A stretch of DNA of 64,000 nt, taken from assembly GCA_934591815.1 (NCBI GenBank), contig CAKTPV010000010.1, positions 1 through 64,000 on the forward strand, written 5' to 3'. Below, piece by piece: positions 39,908-48,900 of this stretch (the first letter of the stretch is position 1; each line of letters begins with the position of its first letter). Source of the stretch: an uncultured Oscillospiraceae bacterium (lineage in GTDB: Bacteria > Bacillota > Clostridia > Oscillospirales > Oscillospiraceae). The position numbers were made by a program, and so were the translations under genes. The notes beneath the pieces are model-generated. The model saw only the letters and a program-made list of their open reading frames with translations, did not search any database and was not told the DNA's origin.

Positions 39908-40114
39908 AGTGACCTCCTGAAAATCATTTGTCCGGACAGCGAACGAGCACCTGCCGGTTATCATTATTCTATCGTGTTTGGGCCATAGAGAATGTGCCTT
40001 TCTTCACTTGTTTTTTGCCGAATCTCATCTTTCTGTCTGGCATTCGCCGCAGTATGTGCCGCAAGCGGCAAAGTTCACACGAGAAGCAGCAAACCATCCG
40101 GAGGCTGTCAATGG

Positions 40115-40120
40115 TATAAT
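40115..40120 (+). promoter_or_regulatory. -10 element of the TPR-UvrA operon
   Basis: A perfect TATAAT would start transcription only about 6 bases before the ATG at 40133. The -35 is weak. Confidence 0.5.
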
Positions 40121-40132
40121 TTTTACAAAATA

Positions 40133-41128
40133 ATGGAAGGAGGGGTCGTTACGCAAAGCAGACTCGATCAATTCTATGAGCAGTTGAATGACCGCCGCTG
40201 CTGCGGGGATCCCATAGATGTGGAAGCCTTCCTGCTGGATTGTATCAAGCAGAATCGTCCTCAGGACGATGTGGAATATATGGTGGCCGTCTGTGATGAA
40301 CTGGGCAGCTTCTATCGCGGGAGCGAGCAGTATGACCATTCACTGGCAGCCTTTGAGCGAGCAAAAACGGTAGCGGAAAACGCAGGTGCAACGAAAAGCA
40401 CGTTATATGCCGCGACGCTCAACAATATGGCGGGAACCTACCGGCAGATGCGGGATTATGACAGGGCGATCACATTGTTTCAGGCAGCGAAAAAGCTGTA
40501 TCAGGAGCTCTGCGGAAAGGAAAGCGCCGCCTATGTCGGCATTTTAAACAATCTCTCCCTGACCTATCAGGAGGCGGGACTGACCACCTTGGCTCTTGCG
40601 TGTTTGGAAGATGCCGTAGCACTGATAGAGAGTACACCTGCACTCCGCTTTACACTGGGGATCACTTACAGCAATCTGACAACGCTGCACTATGCCGCCG
40701 GCGACCACGAACAGGCGATACGCTGCATGAACCGTGCCTTACAGGAGTACGAGCGCTGCCCGGACGAGGATCGGTGGCACTACGCAGATGCGCTCAACAG
40801 CATGGGCGGCTTTCTGTATGCGGAGGGGAACTACTGGCAGGCGATCGCGCTATACCGGAAATCAGCGTCCTATACGCTGCGCTGTGAAGGGGAAACGCTG
40901 GAATACGCGGCGATATGCCAGAATATGCGCTGGTGCTATGAGGGCTTGGGACAGCTGGAGCGTGGGCTCTCCGTGCTGAAGGAAGCGGTTCGGATCTATA
41001 CCAGGCTTCTCGGCGCTGACCATGAACGAACCCGCACGGCGGCGGATGATCTGGTTTGCCTGAAGCAGCGGATCGAAGGAAACGGTATGAAAGCACAGAA
41101 AGGAGCGACCGGTGATGGAAGAGCGTGA
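40133..41128 (+). CDS. Tetratricopeptide repeat protein
   Basis: About 331 residues of TPR repeats: paired helices with the usual alanine and glycine spacing, such as AATLNNMAGTYRQMRDYDRA, AYVGILNNLSLTYQEAGLTT and ALNSMGGFLYAEGNYWQA. It should act as a protein-binding scaffold in the cytoplasm. The start is odd. The only in-frame ATG (40133) lies in front of the AGGAGGGG sequence, not behind it, and no standard start codon follows that site at normal distance. The gene overlaps the UvrA-like ATPase gene by 14 bp, so the two are translationally coupled. Confidence 0.8.
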   Translation: MEGGVVTQSRLDQFYEQLNDRRCCGDPIDVEAFLLDCIKQNRPQDDVEYMVAVCDELGSFYRGSEQYDHSLAAFERAKTVAENAGATKSTLYAATLNNMAGTYRQMRDYDRAITLFQAAKKLYQELCGKESAAYVGILNNLSLTYQEAGLTTLALACLEDAVALIESTPALRFTLGITYSNLTTLHYAAGDHEQAIRCMNRALQEYERCPDEDRWHYADALNSMGGFLYAEGNYWQAIALYRKSASYTLRCEGETLEYAAICQNMRWCYEGLGQLERGLSVLKEAVRIYTRLLGADHERTRTAADDLVCLKQRIEGNGMKAQKGATGDGRA

Positions 41129-43406
41129 AATGATAGAGATCACAGGCGCTGCGGAGAATAACCTGAAAAATATCCAACTTCGTATTCCCAAGGAGCGGCT
41201 GGTCGTGCTGACCGGTGTCTCCGGTTCCGGTAAAAGCTCCCTGGCCTTTGATACGATTGCGGAGGAGAGCCGCCGTCAGTGGCAGGAGACGCTGCCGCTT
41301 TACCTTCGGAGCCGTATGCCGCATCACAAACGGCCCAACGTGGAGAAAATTCAGGGTCTAACCCCCTGTGTCGTCGTTGACCAAAAGCCGATGGGCGCCA
41401 ACGCACGCTCTACGGTTGGAACCGCCTCGGATATCGCGCCCCTGATCCGGATGCTGTTCTCACGTGTCGGCACACCCAGTGCGGGCGGCTCCATGGCATA
41501 CTCCTTCAATCATCCTCACGGGATGTGTCCGGTCTGTACCGGGCTGGGACAGGAAACGTCCTTGAACGAGGAGGCAATGTTCGATCGGGATAAAAGCATC
41601 AATGAAGGCGCCATCCGCTTTTCGCAGTTTTCCGGCGGCAGCTGGCAGAGCATTTACTTCACCAATAACCCCTATCTTGATCCCGACAAGAAGCTGCGGG
41701 ACTATACGCCGGAGGAGTGGGAGGTGCTGCGGATCGGCACAAAGGAGCCGTTGATCATCGACCACATCTATAAAAATACAGGGCAGGTCTCGCACCTGCC
41801 CTATGAGGGTGTTGTCACGCGGTTTAACCGCCTGTATCGGAATAGAGACATTGCGGGCCTGAAGAAGAGCGTGCAGGAGGAGGCGCTGTCCCTTATGTGC
41901 CGCCATACCTGTACCGCCTGCGGCGGCAGCGGCCTGAATCCGGCGGCACTGGCTTCGCGCATCAACGGATATAATATCGTGGATTATAACGATATGCAGG
42001 TGTCCCGTTTGATCCCTGTATTGGAAGCAATAGAGGATCCGCTGGGTGCTTCTTTGGCGCAGCAGATCTGTGTCGGTCTGCAGGCGATGGTTCGGGTCGG
42101 TCTGGGCTATCTGACGCTCTCCCGCCGCACGGATACACTGTCCGGCGGCGAGCTTCAGCGGCTGAAGATGGTTCGGCATTTGGGCAGCAGTCTGAGCAAT
42201 ATCACCTATATCTTTGATGAACCGACCGCAGGACTGCACCCGTCCGATGTGAAGCGGATCTGTGACCTTCTGCTTCAGCTGCGGTATCACCACAATACAG
42301 TGCTGGTGGTGGAGCATGATAAACAGGTCATTGCGCTGGCAGACCATATTATCGAGCTGGGCCCTCGTGCCGGCAGCGGCGGCGGAAAAGTCGTATTTCA
42401 GGGGACGCCCAAGGAGCTGTGCAGCGCGGAAACATTAACGGCAGAGGTGCTGCGCGAACGTGTGACGCTGAATGACACGCCGCTGCCATGGACGGAAAGC
42501 TTTCCGGTTTCTGATGCCAACGTTCACAACCTGAAAAATGTGGCTGTGGCTTTCCCCAAGGGCGTGCTGACAGCTGTTACAGGAGTGGCAGGCTCGGGAA
42601 AGAGCAGCCTTACCTGCTGCGCGCTTCTTGACCGCTATCCCGAGGCCATTCTAATTAGTCAAGCGCCTGTCGGTACGACCAGCCGATCGACACCCGCCAC
42701 CTATACTGGCGCAATGGATGAGATCCGCAAGGTTTTCGCCCGTGAAAACGGCGTCAGCGCGCAGTGGTTCAGCTTTAACTCAAAGGGCGGCTGCCCGGTG
42801 TGCAAGGGCAAGGGTGAGATCATGCCGGATGTGGCATTCGCAGATCCGGTGGCAATCACCTGCGAGGAGTGCGGCGGACGGCGGTATAATCCCACGGCGC
42901 TGAGCTATACCTATCAGGACAAGACGATCGAACAGGTTCTGGCGCTGACAGTAACAGAGGCACTTTCCTTTTTTACTCAGCGGCAGATCTGCGAGCCGCT
43001 GCAGCTGCTGCAGGCTGTCGGTTTGGGCTATATGACCTTGGGACAGCCCCTCAGCACGCTTTCGGGCGGCGAGGTGCAGCGCCTGAAATTGGCCAGTGAA
43101 TTGACAAAAAGCGGCAATATCTACATCTTCGACGAACCGACGACCGGCCTGCACCGTAATGATGTTCAGTTGCTGCTCAAGCTCCTGCGCCAGCTTGTGG
43201 ATCAGGGAAATACGGTGATCGTCGTAGAGCATCGTCTGGAAGTGATCGCGCAGGCGGACTGGATCATCGACATGGGGCCGGGCGCCGGAGACCGCGGCGG
43301 CAGCGTTGTGTTTACGGGAACACCCCGGCAGCTGCTGGACTGCCGCGAGTCGGAGACTGCCCGATTCCTTCGTGAGGCGGTTGAACCAGCTGTGTCGGCG
43401 GTGTAA
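41115..43406 (+). CDS. UvrA-like ABC ATPase (UvrA2/DrrC type)
   Basis: A 763-residue soluble tandem ABC ATPase. The first Walker A is GVSGSGKSSLAFDT and the second GVAGSGKSS. Both signature loops (DTLSGGELQRLK and STLSGGEVQRLK) and Walker B segments (IFDEPT) are intact. The zinc-finger cysteines CTACGGSG and CPVCKGKG of UvrA are kept. It is about 180 residues shorter than true UvrA, as in UvrA2 and drug-resistance relatives that lack the UvrB-binding insert. These confer tolerance to DNA-binding drugs. GGAGCG precedes ATG 41115. Confidence 0.9.
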   Translation: MEEREMIEITGAAENNLKNIQLRIPKERLVVLTGVSGSGKSSLAFDTIAEESRRQWQETLPLYLRSRMPHHKRPNVEKIQGLTPCVVVDQKPMGANARSTVGTASDIAPLIRMLFSRVGTPSAGGSMAYSFNHPHGMCPVCTGLGQETSLNEEAMFDRDKSINEGAIRFSQFSGGSWQSIYFTNNPYLDPDKKLRDYTPEEWEVLRIGTKEPLIIDHIYKNTGQVSHLPYEGVVTRFNRLYRNRDIAGLKKSVQEEALSLMCRHTCTACGGSGLNPAALASRINGYNIVDYNDMQVSRLIPVLEAIEDPLGASLAQQICVGLQAMVRVGLGYLTLSRRTDTLSGGELQRLKMVRHLGSSLSNITYIFDEPTAGLHPSDVKRICDLLLQLRYHHNTVLVVEHDKQVIALADHIIELGPRAGSGGGKVVFQGTPKELCSAETLTAEVLRERVTLNDTPLPWTESFPVSDANVHNLKNVAVAFPKGVLTAVTGVAGSGKSSLTCCALLDRYPEAILISQAPVGTTSRSTPATYTGAMDEIRKVFARENGVSAQWFSFNSKGGCPVCKGKGEIMPDVAFADPVAITCEECGGRRYNPTALSYTYQDKTIEQVLALTVTEALSFFTQRQICEPLQLLQAVGLGYMTLGQPLSTLSGGEVQRLKLASELTKSGNIYIFDEPTTGLHRNDVQLLLKLLRQLVDQGNTVIVVEHRLEVIAQADWIIDMGPGAGDRGGSVVFTGTPRQLLDCRESETARFLREAVEPAVSAV

Positions 43407-43687
43407 TAACCGCAGCTTGTTGCCTGAATGCGCACAACACTTCTGGGGTATGTCCATTCAGCCGAAGTACCCGGCTTCAATTGTGAAAAAGCTTGGCAGG
43501 AAGCATGATCTTCCCTGCGCGGTGTTGATTGTTTTTACCAGATATTGGTTGGTGTTATTTGTCGGGCTTTTTTAGGCTGTAAAGTACTGTTGCAGTGTAC
43601 AGCTTTAGAACTCGTGGTGGGGCAAACGGCCTGTGATTATGCGGGGCGCAGCGGCTATGACCGCCTGCACCGGACATTACGCAGTTC
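43407..43687. other. Intergenic stretch with no recognisable gene
   Basis: No coding frame with a ribosome binding site, no repeat and no clear terminator is seen between the UvrA-like gene and the tRNA remnant. Confidence 0.6.
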
Positions 43688-43732
43688 TTCACACGCAGGA
43701 GGTCACTGGTTCGAGTCCAGCAGTCTCCACCA
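43688..43732 (+). pseudogene. 3' fragment of a tRNA gene (likely tRNA-Val, CAC), possible attachment site
   Basis: The stretch begins with an anticodon loop (TTCACAC), continues through a variable loop and a T arm (CTGGTTCGAGTCCAG), and ends AGTCTCCACCA. No complementary 5' acceptor strand (GGAGACT) or D arm is found upstream, and the bases before the loop do not pair with those after it. It is therefore a 3' tRNA end only, the usual trace of an integrase recombining at a tRNA gene. It marks the left side of the accessory region. Confidence 0.75.
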
Positions 43733-43772
43733 AAAAGTTCCTGATTTCGTAAGAAATCAGGAACTTTTTCTG
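43733..43772 (+). terminator. Terminator after the tRNA remnant
   Basis: A 16-bp stem (AAAAGTTCCTGATTTC with 43753-43769) ends in a T5 run. Confidence 0.85.
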
Positions 43773-44031
43773 TTTATATCCTCAAATAGTGACGCGGCAT
43801 TTTGGCGTTTTTCGCTTGACCCAAACCGTGACCCAAAAGCCGGTCAGTTCCCGCAGGTTTACGGTGAACTGCTGAATTGGAACGAGCCTGTTGCAAAATA
43901 GAGTTTTGAAAAACAGGTCAAAGAAAAAGTTAGCGAGAACCGTTAGAGCGGCGATTCTCGCTAATTTTCTTAATGCATAAATTTTGCGTTTGGGTCTAAA
44001 AACGGCATTTTGCAATAGGCACTTTTTGCAT

Positions 44032-44445
44032 TCATCTAAATCCCGGTCTGTTTTCAAATGGCCAATACCGATCTGAAATCCTGTATTTCTTGCCGCATTT
44101 TATACACCTAAGGAAGCGTATGTCGTTCTCTGTCTTGCAAAACGGGCACACGACTTTTCCTGTTTCCGTAATGCTCGCCATAGGCATCTTTTCATCCTTT
44201 GCGTAATAGTGCGCGATAATCTTCTTTCTACACGATAAGATAAGAATTTCGCCAACAAACATCACGCTACCAGCAACAGCAAAAATTACATTCCAAATCT
44301 TTTCTGTTTCGCAGATTCCTCCAAAACCAAGAATAGCAATCACGGCTCCGGCAAAAAGAAGTGGTGTCGACCTTCTAATTTTCAGGCTGGCCTCTGTCGC
44401 GAGCGGATGATCAGGATATGCAGTGTAAGTAATAACGTGCTTCAT
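44032..44445 (-). CDS. Membrane protein with C-terminal zinc ribbon, unknown function
   Basis: 137 residues: two hydrophobic segments (about 28-48 and 55-72), then a cytoplasmic tail with a four-cysteine zinc ribbon (CPFCKTEN and CIKCGKKY). AGGAGG lies just before ATG 44445. The gene is richer in A+T than the flanking core genes, consistent with acquisition. I do not recognise a characterised family. The preceding stretch 43773-44031 has no gene. Confidence 0.65.
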   Translation of the reverse strand: MKHVITYTAYPDHPLATEASLKIRRSTPLLFAGAVIAILGFGGICETEKIWNVIFAVAGSVMFVGEILILSCRKKIIAHYYAKDEKMPMASITETGKVVCPFCKTENDIRFLRCIKCGKKYRISDRYWPFENRPGFR

Positions 44446-44463
44446 TCAAGCGGCCTCCTTTGC

Positions 44464-45166
44464 CTACATCTTATGTTCTTCGATTTTGGATATTGTCCCA
44501 CAATATGGGCAGTAAGCAGCATCTCTTGGCAACCTATTCCCACATTTTCTGCAAAATGCTGCTGAAGATTGCAGTCTACCAGTTGCCCTTTCCCCATGCT
44601 GCTCTTCTCCTGCAATGCACTCCTCTTGGGATGATGTATAAGCTGACGCGATATCTTCACTCTTCCATTGTTTTTCGCGAGCCAACCGTGCAATGGTGTC
44701 TTCAATTAAAATTATCGCCTCGACCGCATCGCGCCCAATAAATTCTTCGGTTGTTAGCGTGCTTATACACTTTTCCCGACAACTAATTTTCCGCGCAGCA
44801 CCCTCTTCCCGCTTTCAAAATCATGCAATATTTCGTCTAAAGGGCACGCCAAAAGGGCTGCATCCAGAGAACGCTTTATTCTCTTTCGCTCAAGCACAAC
44901 GGGTAATTCTATGTACAAGAATAGGATTATGTCACAACTTACGAAAAGAAAAACGTTAGTCGCAATATCGCCGTTATATCGGACGCAGTTCTCATATGTT
45001 CTATATGCGCCCACCAGCAACACCCAACACACACAACTATGCCCACAATCATTCTAACTTGTGAGTAAACGGCTAAATACTTTGTCAGAGTTCTTTTTCG
45101 CTTTTTCACACTTTCCACCGCCACATCATGTAGTATAGTCAGAATTACAGTTATTCTTATTATCAT
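44464..45166 (-). pseudogene. Broken gene for a membrane / zinc-ribbon protein (two frameshifts)
   Basis: Three overlapping minus-strand frames read like one protein of about 230 residues. 45166 to about 45020 encodes a charged start and a first hydrophobic segment. 45032-44763 encodes a second hydrophobic segment and LDEILHDFESGKRVLRGK. The third frame gives FIGRDAVEAIILIEDTIARL and a zinc ribbon (FCRKCGNRLPRDAAYCPYCG). The switches fall near 45010 and in a G/A-rich run near 44770. The last frame has no ATG of its own (TTG at 44685 only). Layout resembles the intact neighbour at 44032. Sequencing error is an alternative. Confidence 0.55.
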
Positions 45167-45248
45167 AAGCGAACCTTACTATAACCCTCGCTAAGCATTA
45201 TTCTCAAGTAAAGTTTTTCTTTTTATTGCCCTTCAGTTATGTTACAAT

Positions 45249-45344
45249 AAGCAAGCAGAGGGCAGACCGAAGAAAGAGGCCAGTGAAACCGTAAAACTGC
45301 CGCGAGTCGAGTTTATCGAGTGGTTAAAGAAAGAAGAGGTGTGA
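45249..45344 (+). pseudogene. C-terminal remnant of an unknown gene (left copy of the repeated tail)
   Basis: The frame encodes GRPKKEASETVKLP and then EFIEWLKKEEV before TGA 45342. No ATG, GTG or TTG with a ribosome binding site precedes it; a TACAAT box lies just upstream. A near-identical tail (EFIKWLSKEEV) and terminator occur at 62227-62281. Confidence 0.6.
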
Positions 45345-45364
45345 CCGATAGTCACACCTCTTCC
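45334..45364 (+). terminator. Terminator of the left gene tail
   Basis: AAGAGGTGTGAC pairs with 45351-45362 and overlaps the stop codon. Confidence 0.75.
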
Positions 45365-45469
45365 TGTGTTGCAAAAAGCAAGCAATGAGCGCACATTTAG
45401 GAAATGGCAAAACTCGTTTTCTTAATATGGCGAGTCATAATAAAAGTCTAAGAGCCCACAAGCAAAGGC

Positions 45470-45591
45470 GATACACCATGGGGGCGGCGTATCTGGTGTA
45501 TAGCAGCTACATAGCCGCGTTGGGCGAAAAGCTGCGCAGGGCGCGGCAGGGGATGTTCCCCTGCCAGGCCTTGCGCAGCTTCTCCTTTTTT
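45470..45591 (+). ncRNA. Two stacked hairpins upstream of cas3 (possible small RNA)
   Basis: GATACACCA (45470-45478) pairs with 45494-45501. A larger bipartite hairpin follows: AAGCTGCGCA (45529-45538) with 45572-45581, enclosing GGCAGGGG with CCCCTGCC. It ends CTCCTTTTTT like an intrinsic terminator. No coding frame fits. It could be a short structured transcript or the 3' end of a lost gene. Confidence 0.4.
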
Positions 45592-45595
45592 ACTC

Positions 45596-45607
45596 TTTCA
45601 ATCCACG
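45596..45607 (-). repeat. Possible degenerate CRISPR repeat end
   Basis: TTTCAATCCACG equals the reverse complement of 12 bases near the 3' end of the array repeat. The rest of the repeat is not conserved. It lies 150 bp before cas3, in inverted orientation to the array. Confidence 0.35.
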
Positions 45608-45759
45608 GGAATACCCGACCCGCGCAGTATGGCAAAATCCACAAATTCAGTTGGCGCACCCATTTTTTTGCTATGCATATTTACAACATCTCTTGCGTGT
45701 GGTATGGTTAAAGTATCAACATATGCGCGTTAAAAAATATATGACAGGATGTGATCGCC

Positions 45760-48165
45760 ATGTATCCTGCCCATATCCGCGAAACCGGAGAGCGGCAAAC
45801 CGTCCAGGAGCATTGCCGGAACACGGCGGCGCTGGCCGCAACCGCACTGCGGCCACTGGGTCTGGAAAAAAGCGCCTATCTGGTCGGTCTGCTCCACGAC
45901 GCCGGAAAAAACAAACAGGAGTATGCGCAATACCTTTCGGAGGCTGTCAGCGGCGGGAACGCCGTCCGTGGCAGTGTCAACCATACCTTCGCCGGCGTGC
46001 GCCTTCTGCTGGATCGTTGGCACGGCGGCTGCGGTACGTTCTCCTATTCCGACGTGACCGCAGAGCTGCTGGCCGTTGCCGTTGGCTCACATCATGGCCT
46101 GTTTGACTGTATCGACCCCCAGCAGCACAGCGGCTTTTTTCATCGCCAGACCAAGGAGGGGATCTTTTACGATGAATCCCGACAGGTCTTTTTGGCGGAG
46201 GTTGCTGACGAGGAGGAGCTGGAGCATCTGTTCCGCGACGCCGTTCGGGAGATGACCCCGATGCTGGATCGGCTGGCGGCTCTGTCCACCCAAGTGGACG
46301 ACAATGAGGCGGATCGGGAGACTGCATTTTATATCGGTCTTCTGGCTCGGATGCTCCTGTCCGCCGTAATCGAGGGAGACCGCACGGACACCGCCGCTTT
46401 TATGGATGGGATAGAACCGCCCGTGTTCCCAGAGGATATGCGGCCAATCTGGACAGAACGGCTGGCGTTTATGGAGAAGAAGCTGGCGGCATTCCCGCGA
46501 AAAACGCCCATTGATCTGGCGCGCCACACCATCTCCGACACCTGTGCCGCCGGCGCCGCCCGGCCCGGAGGTGTCTACCGCCTGAATGTTCCCACCGGCG
46601 GTGGAAAAACGCTGGCCAGCCTCCGCTTCGCATTGACCCACGCGGCAAAATGGAACTGCTCCCGGATCATCTTCACCGCGCCGCTGCTGTCGATCCTGGA
46701 TCAAAACGCCCAGGTCATCCGCGATTATATAGGGGACGACACCTTGATACTGGAGCATCACTCCAACCTTGCCGAGCCGAAGGAGACGCCGGAGCGCTTG
46801 CAGGCGCTGGAGCTGCTCACCGCCTCCTGGTCGGCGCCGATCATTATCACCACGCTGGTGCAGCTCCTGAATACCTGCTTCAGCGGAAGGACCTGCGCCA
46901 TCCGCAGATTTCACGCGCTGTGCGGCAGCGTCATTGTGATCGACGAGGTGCAGACCGTTCCCGGCAAAATGCTGACGCTGTTCAATTTGGCGGTCAACTT
47001 CCTGTCCGAGGGCTGCGGCGCCACCATTGTTCTGTGCTCCGCCACCCAGCCCTGTCTGGAGGCAGCCGACCATCCCCTGCACCGCCAGCCCGTCGATCTG
47101 GTTCCGCAGCAAAAGGCACTGTGGGACGTCTTTAAGCGCACCGACATCCAAAATGCCGGATGTGCCAAGCTGGAGGAGCTCTCGCAGATCGTCACGGAGG
47201 TACTGTCGTCGTGCGACAGTCTGCTGGTGGTGTGCAACACAAAAAAGGAGGCGGCGTTTCTGTTCGAGTCGCTGCAAGCCGAGAATTGCCGGTGCTTCCA
47301 TCTGTCCGCCGCCATGTGCATGCAGCACCGCAGGGAGACTCTGCAAGCCTTGCAGTCCGCGCTGGACAAGCCCTCCGCCGATAGGCAAAGGGTTGTCTGC
47401 GTCTCCACGCAGGTGATCGAGGCCGGTGTGGACATCTCCTTCCAGCGGGTGATCCGCTTCTCCGCCGGAATGGACAGTGTCGTGCAGGCGGCAGGGCGGT
47501 GCAACCGGCACGCCGAGCAAAAGGAGCCCGCCCCCGTCCGCCTCATCCGGTGTACCGACGAGCGGCTGCGTGGTCTGGACGACATCGTGCGCGGACAGAA
47601 CGCCACCACCGCGCTGCTGACCGCCTTTTCCAAAACGCCGGAGGCTTTCCGGCACGATCTGTCCTCCGAGGAGGCCATCCGGTTCTACTATCGCCGGCTA
47701 TACGCAGAGATGGAGCCCGGCTTCCAGGACGACCAAACCCAGGCGCACGGCTCCCTCTATCATCTGCTAGCGGACAACCCCCGGTATGCAGACGCCAACT
47801 GCGCGCAGGCGGAGCGTTACCTTCTGCGGCAGGCGTTCCGTCTGGCAGGCGGCCTTTTTCAGGTATTCGACGAGGACACGAGCGCCCTGCTCGTACCCTA
47901 CGGAAGAGGGCGCGAGCTGCAAAACACGCTGCGAAACGCCGCTCAGGTCTACGGGCAGAAGGATTGGGCGGTCATTCGCGGCTGCATTGACGAGGCAAAG
48001 GGCTACTGCGTCAGCGTCTACCGCTATCAGCTGGAGCGGCTTGAGAGCCTCGGCGCCGTGACCTCACTGTTCGACGGCGGCATACTGCTGTTGTCCGATG
48101 GCTTTTATAACGAACATACCGGTTTTTCCCTGGAGGCCGGTACCCGTGATTTTCAGGAGGTGTAG
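45760..48165 (+). CDS. cas3: Type I-C CRISPR nuclease-helicase Cas3
   Basis: About 801 residues. The N-terminal HD nuclease has H46-D47 in LLHDAGK and HTFAG. The SF2 helicase follows, with Walker A PTGGGKT near residue 280, DEVQ as motif II, the LCSATQP motif III and a C-terminal helicase half with STQVIEAGVDISF and the arginine-finger region QAAGRCNR. It is recruited by Cascade to unwind and shred targeted DNA. I choose ATG 45760, 9 bases after AGGA; GTG 45751 is also in frame. It is first of seven closely packed cas genes. Confidence 0.96.
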   Translation: MYPAHIRETGERQTVQEHCRNTAALAATALRPLGLEKSAYLVGLLHDAGKNKQEYAQYLSEAVSGGNAVRGSVNHTFAGVRLLLDRWHGGCGTFSYSDVTAELLAVAVGSHHGLFDCIDPQQHSGFFHRQTKEGIFYDESRQVFLAEVADEEELEHLFRDAVREMTPMLDRLAALSTQVDDNEADRETAFYIGLLARMLLSAVIEGDRTDTAAFMDGIEPPVFPEDMRPIWTERLAFMEKKLAAFPRKTPIDLARHTISDTCAAGAARPGGVYRLNVPTGGGKTLASLRFALTHAAKWNCSRIIFTAPLLSILDQNAQVIRDYIGDDTLILEHHSNLAEPKETPERLQALELLTASWSAPIIITTLVQLLNTCFSGRTCAIRRFHALCGSVIVIDEVQTVPGKMLTLFNLAVNFLSEGCGATIVLCSATQPCLEAADHPLHRQPVDLVPQQKALWDVFKRTDIQNAGCAKLEELSQIVTEVLSSCDSLLVVCNTKKEAAFLFESLQAENCRCFHLSAAMCMQHRRETLQALQSALDKPSADRQRVVCVSTQVIEAGVDISFQRVIRFSAGMDSVVQAAGRCNRHAEQKEPAPVRLIRCTDERLRGLDDIVRGQNATTALLTAFSKTPEAFRHDLSSEEAIRFYYRRLYAEMEPGFQDDQTQAHGSLYHLLADNPRYADANCAQAERYLLRQAFRLAGGLFQVFDEDTSALLVPYGRGRELQNTLRNAAQVYGQKDWAVIRGCIDEAKGYCVSVYRYQLERLESLGAVTSLFDGGILLLSDGFYNEHTGFSLEAGTRDFQEV

Positions 48166-48168
48166 CGA

Positions 48169-48900
48169 TTGAAAACAGAACATCCCAACATCGTAGAATT
48201 TGAGGTATACGGTGATTACGCCCTCTTCTCCGACCCTCTCATGCGTCTGGGCGGTGAAAAGTGCAGCTATCAGGTACCCACCTATGAGGCACTGAAGGGC
48301 ATTTTATCCTCTGTATACTGGAAGCCCACCTTCATCTGGCGGATCCTGGACGTGCGGGTCATGAACCCGATCCAGACCGAGGTGAAAGGCATCCGCCCCA
48401 TCAAATACAGCGGCGGCAACGATCTGGCGTATTACACCTATCTGAAAAGCTGCCGGTATCAGGTACGGGCCTGCTTCGACTGGAACGACAACCGCCCAGA
48501 GCTGTGCGGCGACCGAAATGAGAACAAACATCACTGCATTGCCCGCCGAATGATTGAAAAGGGCGGGCGGCGTGATATTTTTCTGGGTACCCGGGAATGT
48601 CAGGGCTATGTAGAGCCCTGCGTATTCGGAAACGGCGCAGGCGCCTACGACGATCTGCCGGAGCTGGGCTTCGGGCTGATGTACCACGGCATCACCTACC
48701 CGGACGAGGCCTACTCGGAGGAGACCCGCGGACGGATGACTGCCCGGTTTTGGTACCCGGTCATGAAAAACGGTGTCATTCACTTTCTCCCGCCGGAGGA
48801 TTGTCCGGGGCAGAAGCCTCTGCGGGAAATGCCTATGAAGATCTTTTCCGCCGGCGAGGGCAATTTTATCGGTCTGCGGGAATTTGGGGAGGTGGAGTAA
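48169..48900 (+). CDS. cas5c: Cas5c (Cas5d), crRNA-processing Cascade subunit
   Basis: 243 residues of the Dvulg-type Cas5 family, which in type I-C systems replaces Cas6 and cuts the pre-crRNA. It has the ferredoxin-like start (FEVYGDYALFSDPLMRLGGEK) and the family segment TYEALKGILSSVYWKP; RECQGYVEP lies in the middle. Translation most likely starts at TTG 48169, 8 bases after AGGAGG; no ATG is better placed. It lies 3 bp after cas3. Confidence 0.95.
   Translation: MKTEHPNIVEFEVYGDYALFSDPLMRLGGEKCSYQVPTYEALKGILSSVYWKPTFIWRILDVRVMNPIQTEVKGIRPIKYSGGNDLAYYTYLKSCRYQVRACFDWNDNRPELCGDRNENKHHCIARRMIEKGGRRDIFLGTRECQGYVEPCVFGNGAGAYDDLPELGFGLMYHGITYPDEAYSEETRGRMTARFWYPVMKNGVIHFLPPEDCPGQKPLREMPMKIFSAGEGNFIGLREFGEVE

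Noticed and set aside
43545..43901. Open frame across the tRNA remnant
   Set aside because: It runs through the tRNA 3' end and a terminator hairpin and has no ribosome binding site.
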